Source of the DNA: Planctomycetota bacterium
GTDB taxonomy: Bacteria; Planctomycetota; UBA8742; UBA2392
DNA: 64,000 nt
Direction: 5' to 3'
Assembly: GCA_015075515.1 (NCBI GenBank)
Contig: JABTUE010000002.1
Span: 923,208-987,207 of the forward strand
Shown one piece after another: positions 23,870 to 31,262 of this stretch. The stretch's first letter is position 1. Every line of letters begins with the position of its first letter. A program made the position numbers and the translations under genes. The notes beneath the pieces are model-generated. The model saw only the letters and a program-made list of their open reading frames with translations, was not told the origin of the DNA and made no database searches.

Positions 23870-24898
23870 CTATCCCTCGCCGGCTGTTCCGGCCGCCGGG
23901 GATTGCGATTCCTCAAGCACGGGTTCGCCCTCCACGGCGCGGGCCAGTTCACGCGGCCGCGGCAGAACCAGGCTCAGGGGCAGACCCAGCAGAGACCAGC
24001 CCAGTTGCAGCGTGCGGCCGCCCAGGCTGATCAACAGCGCGCTTTGTTCTGCCACGCCACGCAGGCCAAAAAAGTAGATGCTGGCGGCTTCGCCCACGCC
24101 CCAGCCGCCAAAGCTGATCGGCAGCGCCGAGATCATGCCCGTAACCGGCACCAGCACGGCATATTCCGTCCAAGGCAGCCCCGCGCCGATGCCGTCGCCG
24201 ATGGCAATATGCATGCCGATCCAGGCCGTCTGGGGCAGCATAGAAACCAGCAATGCCCCCACCAGCCCGCGCTTGTGCCCGCGAAAAATCTGCATGGCTT
24301 CGTCAAAGGCACGGATCGCGTCGCTGAACGGCAGCTTGCGCGAGGTACCCTTGGGGATCAGCTTGCGGATGCGCCGGCTGGTCAAAACGACAATCGCCGC
24401 GGTCGCGCAGCCGGCAAAACCCAGAATCACCGCCGCGGCCTGACGCATGGTGGGTTCGTCAATCAACGGCAGCAGCATCGCCAGCGCCAGCGCGGCCATC
24501 ATGAACAGGCCGCACAAGCGATCCACCATCACGGCGGCAAAGGCCTGGGGCTTGCTGCCTGTGGCCTGGCTTAGGTACAGCGCCTTGATCGCGTCACCGC
24601 CAACGGCACCGCCGGGAATCGCGCTGTTGTAGAGATGACCGATCAGGGTGTAGACAAACACACGCCACAGCGACACGCGATGTCCCAGCACGGACACCAG
24701 CAGCTTCAGGCGCCAGGCCGTAGCGACAAAGCTGACCAGGCACAACCCCACGGCCAGAAACAGTTTGAGCGGCTCAATGCCCTTGATTGCGTTGATGTTG
24801 TCGCGCGGATCGGTGCGGAAGGCAAACAGGTACACCAGCACCGCCACGCCAAAGGCCAGTGGCAGAAAACGACGGGTGTAGTGAAGCACGCGCTTCAT
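23870..24898 (-). CDS. flippase-like LPG-synthase TM-region family protein (UPF0104)
   Basis: A 342-residue integral-membrane protein with about eight helices. It belongs to the family of the membrane half of lysylphosphatidylglycerol synthase (PF03706): a segment IGHLYNSAIPGGAVGGDAIKALYL (about residues 85-108, split by the conserved PGGxGGD), DRLCGLF, and ISALPISFGGWGVGEAA. Members without the aminoacyl-transferase half are thought to move lipids or lipid-linked sugars across the membrane. Its nearness to the TMTC-like glycosyltransferase is suggestive but they are not co-directional. The ATG at 24898 is preferred; another ATG at 24922 adds eight residues. Confidence 0.85.
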   Translation of the reverse strand: MKRVLHYTRRFLPLAFGVAVLVYLFAFRTDPRDNINAIKGIEPLKLFLAVGLCLVSFVATAWRLKLLVSVLGHRVSLWRVFVYTLIGHLYNSAIPGGAVGGDAIKALYLSQATGSKPQAFAAVMVDRLCGLFMMAALALAMLLPLIDEPTMRQAAAVILGFAGCATAAIVVLTSRRIRKLIPKGTSRKLPFSDAIRAFDEAMQIFRGHKRGLVGALLVSMLPQTAWIGMHIAIGDGIGAGLPWTEYAVLVPVTGMISALPISFGGWGVGEAASIYFFGLRGVAEQSALLISLGGRTLQLGWSLLGLPLSLVLPRPRELARAVEGEPVLEESQSPAAGTAGEG

Positions 24899-24954
24899 GG
24901 GGGCGTTGTAGCGCCAACGCAACCGGAAGTCATGGGCATGAAGCGCCCGCAGCT

Positions 24955-26535
24955 TCAGAACGGCAACTGTACGTGCTTGGCAGCACGGATTTCGTACTTG
25001 AACGTAAGCGTTTCGTTGGCCCGCGGCGCCACGCTGATCTGCCGCCGCAGGTAGCCGTCCTTGCCGTCGGGCTGCCAGCCCTGGGTCTCAACCAGCTTGA
25101 CCTCAAGGCCCTCAATCTCGCTGACCGGCACGCGCTCGGTCAGTTCGGCCGCGCGGGCTTCGCCGGCCAGGTTACTCAGGTACAGCGTGACAGTACGCCT
25201 GATGGTCTGGGTACCGGTCAGCGCGGCCTGTTCGCGTTCTTCGTGGACACCGCGCTTGCAGCGCAGGCCGTCGTCGGCGCCAAAACCGAGGTCGAAACTT
25301 TCGCCCGCGCCGACAAACCCGGTGCGCGCGCGGCCCACCAGCGAAGCGCCACGCGCTACACGCAGCGGCCCGGCCAGCAGCGGATGCGGGCCCGGCCATG
25401 TTGCCCTGGCTTTCAAATGGACCAGTGGCGTGCGTTCGGGCATCAGCACCCGCGACACAGTCGCGGCCATTGTCGTGGTGCCGATTTCAACGCGCGCGGG
25501 CTGGCCGTTGCCCGGAATATCAAAATGACCTTTGGGCCTGAACTCCAGCGGCACGCCGCCGTCGTCCACACCGGGCATCTGCGGGGCCTGGCGCGCGCCG
25601 CCGGTGTCGGCGACGGTCTGCTCGCGCATCTCGACCACGACTTTTTTGCGCTCTTCAGGTGTCTTCTTGCGGCGGGCCAGAACGTCATCATTCAGCAGCG
25701 GCGGCTCGGCCACCTGGGCCGGACGGGCGGTGCTGAAGCAAACCTCAATGTCTTTCCAGTCTTCGCCGGTGCGCTGCCACACCGTACCCCAGGTGGTCAG
25801 CACCACCTGGCCGGCAGCGGCGTTCCTGGGGTCAACGTTCAGCGTCGCCAGATGCTCGGGCCGCCACAGGGCACAGGGCGTGCGGTAGACAATCTCCAGT
25901 TCCACGTCGTCCGGCCCGGCACTTTCAAGCTGGACCTCGACAAAACATTCAAACAGCCGGTTGGTCTGCGAACCCAGTTGCAGCCGCGTGCGTGCCTCGC
26001 CCTGCTGGCGCCGCAGGTCGTCCAGCTCCGACTCCAGTGTCAGGCCACGCTCAAACTCCTGTTCGTCTTCCTTGATCAGGGCATCCAGCGCGGCCTGCCA
26101 GGCCTCGGGGGTGACTTTGGAAAAATCAGGCACGTTGGCCAGACCGGCAATCACGTTTTGCAGCATGCCGTCCAGTTGCGCGCGGCGATGACCGGTACGG
26201 TTCTGGTCGCGGCTCAACTGCTGCTCACGCGCCTGGAGTTCCTCCAGCCGGCGGCGCAGTTCTTCCAGCCGCGCGTCGCTCTCGCGCGGGATATGCCGCA
26301 GTTGCCGCTGCACACGGGCGGCCAGCACTTTGGCGCCGCCGCGCGCCACACGGGCCTGCACGCTGCGGTCGTCCAGGTACACAGTGGAGCCCGCAACCCG
26401 CACCCAGTGGCGGCCTTCGCCCACGCTTGCTCCGGCGCGGCGGGTTACTTCGGCGCGGTCCTCAAAGAAGGTCACGGCAACGGCCTTGCTGTCCACGGCG
26501 GGCTTGGGGTTACTCACGGCGGTTGCCTCCGACAA
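24955..26535 (-). CDS. DUF4139 / mucoidy-inhibitor MuiA-like protein (second of a tandem pair)
   Basis: A 526-residue protein without a signal peptide. The N-terminal DUF4140-type part (FFEDRAEVTRRAGASVGEGRH) is followed by a coiled coil (about residues 85-190, LEELRRRLEELQAREQQLS) and the DUF4139 beta domain (about 200-526; PCALWRPEHL, LTTWGTVWQRTGEDWKDIEVCFSTARP). The family name comes from MuiA; the biochemical role is not known. It overlaps the upstream paralogue by 26 nt, so both are probably made together and may form a heteromer. Confidence 0.8.
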   Translation of the reverse strand: MSEATAVSNPKPAVDSKAVAVTFFEDRAEVTRRAGASVGEGRHWVRVAGSTVYLDDRSVQARVARGGAKVLAARVQRQLRHIPRESDARLEELRRRLEELQAREQQLSRDQNRTGHRRAQLDGMLQNVIAGLANVPDFSKVTPEAWQAALDALIKEDEQEFERGLTLESELDDLRRQQGEARTRLQLGSQTNRLFECFVEVQLESAGPDDVELEIVYRTPCALWRPEHLATLNVDPRNAAAGQVVLTTWGTVWQRTGEDWKDIEVCFSTARPAQVAEPPLLNDDVLARRKKTPEERKKVVVEMREQTVADTGGARQAPQMPGVDDGGVPLEFRPKGHFDIPGNGQPARVEIGTTTMAATVSRVLMPERTPLVHLKARATWPGPHPLLAGPLRVARGASLVGRARTGFVGAGESFDLGFGADDGLRCKRGVHEEREQAALTGTQTIRRTVTLYLSNLAGEARAAELTERVPVSEIEGLEVKLVETQGWQPDGKDGYLRRQISVAPRANETLTFKYEIRAAKHVQLPF

Positions 26536-28639
26536 TTTCGTGGTCCGATGCCAGGGTGATGCGGTACTCGTATTCGGCCTTTGCCTTGCCGCCCGCGGGC
26601 AGCTTGAGTTTCCAGCGCAGACCGCCGCGCACGTGGCTGTGGCGGTCGGCCTGGTCGTACTTCTCGGCTTTGGGATCGCTGCGCGTCAGGGCAACTTCGA
26701 TTTCTTTGTCATCCGTGACGGGCAGGCGGTCCATCAACTCAAGCTCGACCTCACCCGGCAAAGAGCTTGCGGCCTCCAGTGTCACGGCGTGATCCACGAT
26801 GGTTTTGCCACCCATCAGGCCTTTGCTTTCCTCTTTCACGCGCACGTTGCGGGCCACGCGCACACGCTGTTCTTCGCCCAGGCCGACACGGATGGCACCG
26901 CCGCGGTCCACGGACTGAATGCCGGAGGTGATCACCAGCGCGCCGTCCATAAAAACGTCCACGGGGCCGGGCAGCAGCGGGGCCTCCAGCGGGTTGACCA
27001 GTTCGACTTCGCGAAAGACGCGCTCGTCGCCCAGCGGCACGCACACCAGCCGCATGCGCGACTTGGCGGGGCGCGCCAGCAGGCGGATGCGCTGGGGCTG
27101 GCCGTTGGCGGGAATGTCCACGCCGCCCTCGGCCTCGAACTGGTGGTCGAACATGCCGCGCGTGTCGCGCACGTCGCTGGTGCCGTTGGGCCAGCCCAGA
27201 TATTCAATGTCGTTGATGCGCTGGTGCATGCCGTCGAAGTAAACGCCGCCGCGGTGGCCCAGCCGGCCGCGGTTGGCGGAGTCACCACCGCCGAGCTCCA
27301 GCCCGTCGAAATCCATCCACTGCCCGGCATCGGTGCCGTCGGCCTGGTCCTGGCCAACCTTCGCGTCGGCCAGGGCCGATTGCAGCATGCCATAGGCCGC
27401 ACCGCCGCCCGGCGCGCCTTCCATATCGTCGTGATCGTCATAGGCCGCTTCGGCGGCGACTTCGCCCCGGTCATCCATGTCGCGCCGGGCCGCGCGGCCA
27501 CGCGGGGGCGCGCCGGCCTTTTTGTTCTTGGCCGATTCCATTTCCTTCATGGGCGCTGGCGCGGGCACCTGGTACGCGATGGTCGAGGGCGCGGCCATGG
27601 GCGGCGCGGTCTTGACGGCCTGCCGTACCATGCGGGATTCTTCAGGGGCTTCGGCGCGCACGTAATCGGCGGGCGAAGGCTGCGGCCTGGCTGGCGGCAT
27701 CGGCTCGGGCACCGACATGGCGCCGCCAAAATCACGATCATAACCAGCAAACAGGGCATCCAGACCCTCGGGCGGTTCGCGAAAGCCGGTGCGTTTGGGC
27801 GGCTGGGCACGGCCAAGGCGCAGGCTGGGCAGTTCGGGCAGGTTGACTTCCTGCACCATGTCGGCGGTGCACAGGGCAATACTGGCGCCCTTCCAGTCTT
27901 CCAGTGTGTCCTGGGCGACAAACGCTTCCACGGCCAGTTCGGCGCGGGTGCCGCCTTCACTCAGGCGCGCGCAGTAGGCCGGCCACCAGCGCGCCGCGGG
28001 CACGCTGTAGGTGATGCGCAACGCTCGCAGGTGTTCACTGCCCGGCGCCAGAGTTACCAGCACCTCGCGCGTGGGAAGATTGGATGGCGCCGGCGGTTCA
28101 ATCGGGTTGAGGCGCCGGAACTCGGTGTTGATGCGCTTTTCTTCGGCGTTGAGTTTGTCAATCCCGGCGTCAAGGGCCGCGATACGCGTGTCAAAATCCC
28201 GCGCCACGCGCAGCGCAGCGTTGGTCCGCGCCAGAATGTCCACCACCGTTTCCGGGTCTTCTTCGTCGCTGTCGGGCACCAATTCCGTGTTCAGGCCGGC
28301 CCCCTCAATCGAATCGCGCAGGTGTTGCAGGCGCTCACGGCGGGCCTGTACGCGGTGCAGCTCCCACTGCAGCTTGCGCAGTTCGTCCTGGTCGGGCGCG
28401 ACGCCGGGCACGGCCTGCACCCAGCTCAACACCGCGCGCATGCCGGTGATACGACGTTCGCCGTCGGCCCAGGCGCGCAGGCTGCCGGGCTCAGCCATGG
28501 CCGACACACCGGGGATGGTCAGCACCGTGGATTCACGAGGCACGCCAACAGGCAACGTAACTTCGCGCGTGACCAGTGCGCCGCGGGCATAGACCACAAC
28601 GCGCGTAATGCGGCTTTCGCAGGCAATGGCGTCCGGCAT
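26510..28639 (-). CDS. DUF4139 / mucoidy-inhibitor MuiA-like protein (first of a tandem pair)
   Basis: A 709-residue paralogue of the next gene. It has an N-terminal beta part (SRITRVVVYARGALVTREVTL), a long coiled coil (about 90-190), a DUF4139 core split by a low-complexity acidic/Gly/Met-rich insert (about 310-440, including KNKKAGAPPRGRAARRD), and a conserved C-terminal beta region (VFREVELVNP, GPVDVFMDGALV, ELELMDRLPVTDDKEIEV). The ATG at 28639 follows the upstream stop region directly and matches the family N-terminus. No signal peptide is visible, so a cytoplasmic location is likely despite the proposed link to the envelope. Confidence 0.8.
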   Translation of the reverse strand: MPDAIACESRITRVVVYARGALVTREVTLPVGVPRESTVLTIPGVSAMAEPGSLRAWADGERRITGMRAVLSWVQAVPGVAPDQDELRKLQWELHRVQARRERLQHLRDSIEGAGLNTELVPDSDEEDPETVVDILARTNAALRVARDFDTRIAALDAGIDKLNAEEKRINTEFRRLNPIEPPAPSNLPTREVLVTLAPGSEHLRALRITYSVPAARWWPAYCARLSEGGTRAELAVEAFVAQDTLEDWKGASIALCTADMVQEVNLPELPSLRLGRAQPPKRTGFREPPEGLDALFAGYDRDFGGAMSVPEPMPPARPQPSPADYVRAEAPEESRMVRQAVKTAPPMAAPSTIAYQVPAPAPMKEMESAKNKKAGAPPRGRAARRDMDDRGEVAAEAAYDDHDDMEGAPGGGAAYGMLQSALADAKVGQDQADGTDAGQWMDFDGLELGGGDSANRGRLGHRGGVYFDGMHQRINDIEYLGWPNGTSDVRDTRGMFDHQFEAEGGVDIPANGQPQRIRLLARPAKSRMRLVCVPLGDERVFREVELVNPLEAPLLPGPVDVFMDGALVITSGIQSVDRGGAIRVGLGEEQRVRVARNVRVKEESKGLMGGKTIVDHAVTLEAASSLPGEVELELMDRLPVTDDKEIEVALTRSDPKAEKYDQADRHSHVRGGLRWKLKLPAGGKAKAEYEYRITLASDHEIVGGNRRE

Positions 28640-28755
28640 GGAACCCCCACACGTGAAAGGGCGGCCAGTATAGATACCCCGTGCGCCGTTGTGGTTCGGT
28701 GAATTCGGCCGTCCGTGCCGCACGAAAACCCACGGCTTTTCCGCCGCAGTTCGCA

Positions 28756-28881
28756 TCAGTTCGTCCAGGTAATCACGCGAATGCTGTGGCGCGGAAGCAC
28801 CATTTCATAGCTGTTCTGAAAGTTCGTGATCGTACCGGTCTGGATGGGCACCGTAGCACCGGTCGTGTTCTGGTCGCGCAT
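28756..28881 (-). pseudogene. C-terminal fragment of a secreted hydrolase-like protein
   Basis: A 41-codon minus-strand frame ends in SYEMVLPRHSIRVITWTN, which looks like the closing beta-strands of glycoside-hydrolase accessory domains (strand-LPxHSIxVI-strand). A stop codon lies immediately upstream in the same frame and no gene body is present. This is probably the leftover 3' end of a deleted gene at the border of the accessory block. Confidence 0.4.
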
Positions 28882-29013
28882 ATTGCCGGATCACCGCACG
28901 CCACCAGGCGGCACAGGCGTCGCTGCACATTCTGCCACCCGGCCCCGGAATGTACTTGCGTCACTTTTTTTTACGCTACGATTTGCGGCTCTGGTTTGCG
29001 CACGGGGGACACC

Positions 29014-29094
29014 ATGCCGGTTTCCGGGGCCTTGAACACCGCCAACATCCAGGCCGTGGGGTGCCCGACTTTGCCAACCAGGGTGTGCGCATGA
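29014..29094 (+). CDS. 26-residue small ORF, first of a coupled trio
   Basis: An ATG with GGGGGA 5 nt upstream opens a 26-codon frame (MPVSGALNTANIQAVGC...VCA, two cysteines). Its TGA overlaps the next ATG (ATGA), so the ORF is placed for translational coupling. A weak promoter-like pair (TTGCGT, 15 nt, TACGAT) lies at 28956-28982. No homology is recognised. It may be a real peptide gene, or the start of a decayed larger gene. Confidence 0.3.
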   Translation: MPVSGALNTANIQAVGCPTLPTRVCA

Positions 29095-29210
29095 CCAAAG
29101 ACATCTGGATGTCCATGCCTGCCGGATTGTCTTTGGGCAGCCAGGGTGCATTGAGTATCCTTACGAACTTCGCGCACGTGGGCGACTGCGCCGGAGGCCC
29201 GCCGGCCTGA
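29091..29210 (+). CDS. 39-residue small ORF, second of a coupled trio
   Basis: It starts inside the stop of the 26-codon ORF (ATGA) and encodes MTKDIWMSMPAGLSLGS followed by a hydrophobic middle and a Cys-Gly-Gly-Pro-Pro tail. No family is recognised. It is followed 13 nt later by the gene at 29224. Confidence 0.3.
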   Translation: MTKDIWMSMPAGLSLGSQGALSILTNFAHVGDCAGGPPA

Positions 29211-29223
29211 CCACGGGAACGCC

Positions 29224-29922
29224 ATGCGGAACAATGGCCAGAGTTGCAACGATTGCGGCCTGCCCGGCGAGCCTGTGCCGGGGCAAGAGGACGTGTACGC
29301 CTGGGTGCCGCCCACGCCGCCGGATCACCTGCTGACGGATCTGCCGCGGGCTGACGCTCGGCCCACCGGAGGCACGTTTGCGGCCGACCAATCAAGAGTC
29401 CGGCTTCCGGCAGATATCCCGCCGATGGACGTGCCTGCGACGCCCGCAGCCAAGGCATCGCGACCAGGCACGGTGAACGTGTCGCACGGCGGGTTCCTCG
29501 CAAGCCTGATCCGCGATGCGATTTCGGACGCGTCGGCCTCAGCCGACGTCGAATACCTGCCCCGGCTTGGCGCCCCGTGGCTGGAGCCGCCTGCTACGGC
29601 ACGCCACCTCGGGCACAATATCTCGATCAGTGTCCATGCCTCTGCATTCGGCTTCGCTGGCCGTTCTCCATCAGGTCATGACGCTCGAACACTCGTAGAA
29701 CGGGCGACGAACACCTTGTTGACCATCGGCTTTGGCTCCATTCCGGGCTTTCCGGACAAGTATCGTCCCGTATTATCGCCTGAGGTTCAGGACTACCTTC
29801 ATGCCCTGGATCAAGTCCTGAGGATTCTGCGCGGAGAGCACGTCTTTCCGATGCTGGGCGGCAGGAAGGCCGGCTTGATTCAAGGTTGGACCTACGTTGT
29901 TGACGACGAGGGGAATATCTAT
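29224..29922 (+). CDS. unknown protein truncated by the ISL3-family element
   Basis: A 233-residue native part. It begins with a CxxC pair (SCNDCGLPGEPVP), is Pro/Ala-rich to about residue 75 and becomes a plausible folded domain afterwards (TLVERATNTLLTIGFGSIPG, YVVDDEGNIYGSSLF). The frame continues to a stop at 30012, but the last 30 codons are element sequence, since the terminal inverted repeat begins at 29923. The original C-terminus is therefore lost. GGGAA precedes the ATG. Base composition is a little lower in GC than the flanking core genes. No family could be assigned. Confidence 0.5.
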
Positions 29923-29944
29923 GGTTCCTCGCTGTTTCATGTGG
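29923..29944 (+). repeat. left terminal inverted repeat of the ISL3-family element
   Basis: GGTTCCTCGCTGT plus nine further bases, paired with 31238-31259 (19 of 22 identical). Confidence 0.8.
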
Positions 29945-31208
29945 ATTTGGTTGGGGCGAGTTGTTGGGTGAAGTGGTCGAGGATCCTGCCCAGCGGGGCG
30001 CCGATCAGGTAGATCATGGTCTTGAACGTGTCCGGGTTCCGGTAGCCTCGGGCTCTGGCCCGTGCCGCCTGGAACAGGCCGTTGAGTCATTCCAGCCGCG
30101 CGTTGCTGTAGCTTGACTTCCAGCGCCTCAGAATCAGGCTTCGATAACCCGTGATCGTTGCCAGCGCCCGCCGCATGGGCTCAAAGATGCCCGCCTTCAA
30201 TTCACCCAGCCAGTAGTCCACAAATCGCGTCATGCGCCAAGCCGCCGACTGGTGCGTGTCGGCCATGCGCACCCACGCCAGACTCTCCTTGCAGCGGTAC
30301 GCCTGCGCTGTGGCCAGGTTGCTTGATTCCAGCTCGTGCAATGCCTCTGCCTGCTTTTCGGTCATCTTCGTGTCCGGGTTCTTCAGAATCGCGTAGCGCA
30401 GGTGTTTGGGCAGCGGCTTGTGCCTGGCTTCGGCTCGCCGCACTTCATCCATGGCCTTGCTGACCAGCGCGGTCACATGGAACCAGTCGATGGTGACGGC
30501 CGCGTTCTGGAAGTGCTCCTTTGTGGCTTCGATGAAGGCGCCGGACATGTCACAGACCACTTCGAGCACGCGCCGCGCATCGCCGCCCTGCTTCTGAAGG
30601 TGCTGCCTGAACTTGGCCAGTGTGTCCTTGCCCTTGCCGGGCGTGACGAACAGGACGGGCTTCTCCTTGCGCTCCATGTCGATGAAGACGGTGACGTAGT
30701 TGTGGCCGCGCTTGCTGGCTGTTTCGTCGAGGCCGACGGCTGTGACGTTGCTGAGGTCCATCTCCGAGACGGCCTTGGCCACGTAATGCTCGATCACGCG
30801 CCACAGGCGGGTGTCGTGCTCTTGCGCGTAGCGGGCCAGTGCAGCCACGGGCATCTCGCGGGCCAGCAGCATGACCATGGCCTCGAAGAACATGGTGAAG
30901 GCGCTGCCCTTGCGTGCCCAGGGCACGGTGACGGTCTTGATGCCGTGCTCGGGACAGTCGGTGCGCGGCACGGGCGCGGTCACGTAACAGTGATGCTGGA
31001 AGAAGTTGAGGTGCCGCCAGGTGCGCTCGGCGAAGTCGTGGGCCTTGCAGGGCTTGCCGCAGTCGGGGCAGGGATAGAGGGCGCCGCGCTCGGCCTCGAT
31101 GCGCAGATCAAGGCGGTGCGGGATCGCGTTGATATCGAGGTTCGAGGAGACAATGCGCCAGGGCGCTTCAAGCCCCAGGCCAATCGAAAAGAGTTGGTTG
31201 GTATCCAT
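29937..31208 (-). pseudogene. ISL3-family transposase with in-frame TGA
   Basis: DDE transposase of about 423 codons. It has an N-terminal zinc-finger CPDCGKPC with later C and H, a helix-turn-helix region, and catalytic-core segments AVGLDETASKRGHNYV, VVCDMSGAFI and the helical insertion. The frame stops at a TGA (30089-30087) right after SSYSNARLE, yet the next 49 codons, in the same frame, continue the family sequence (LNGLFQAARARARGYRN, then MIYLIGAPLGRILDHF). The family normally has Gly (GGA) at the stop, so a single G-to-T change explains it. TGA is used as an ordinary stop elsewhere in the window (for example ribF), so recoding is unlikely. The element is probably inactive. Confidence 0.85.
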
Positions 31209-31237
31209 GCCCTCATGCTAAACTCAACCCGCCGTTT

Positions 31238-31259
31238 CCACACCAGACAGCGAGGAACC
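31238..31259 (-). repeat. right terminal inverted repeat of the ISL3-family element
   Basis: Counterpart of 29923-29944. Its outermost bases (GAGGAA, 31252-31257) now also serve as the ribosome-binding site of the LRR gene starting at 31263. Confidence 0.8.
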
Positions 31260-31262
31260 GTT

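Larger units (their letters stand above)
29923..31259 (-). mobile_element. ISL3-family insertion sequence, inactivated
   Basis: A 1337-bp element with imperfect terminal inverted repeats: left 29923-29944 and right 31238-31259, 19 of 22 positions identical (both begin GGTTCCTCGCTGT read inward). It contains one transposase gene on the minus strand. The 8-bp flanks (ATATCTAT at left, GTTGTGAC at right) do not match, so the usual target duplication is absent, which suggests a deletion or rearrangement next to the element after insertion. Confidence 0.85.

Noticed and set aside
29937..31208. TGA read as glycine (recoded genome)
   Set aside because: TGA ends several intact genes in the window (for example ribF and the LRR gene) exactly at the expected C-termini, so a point mutation is simpler.
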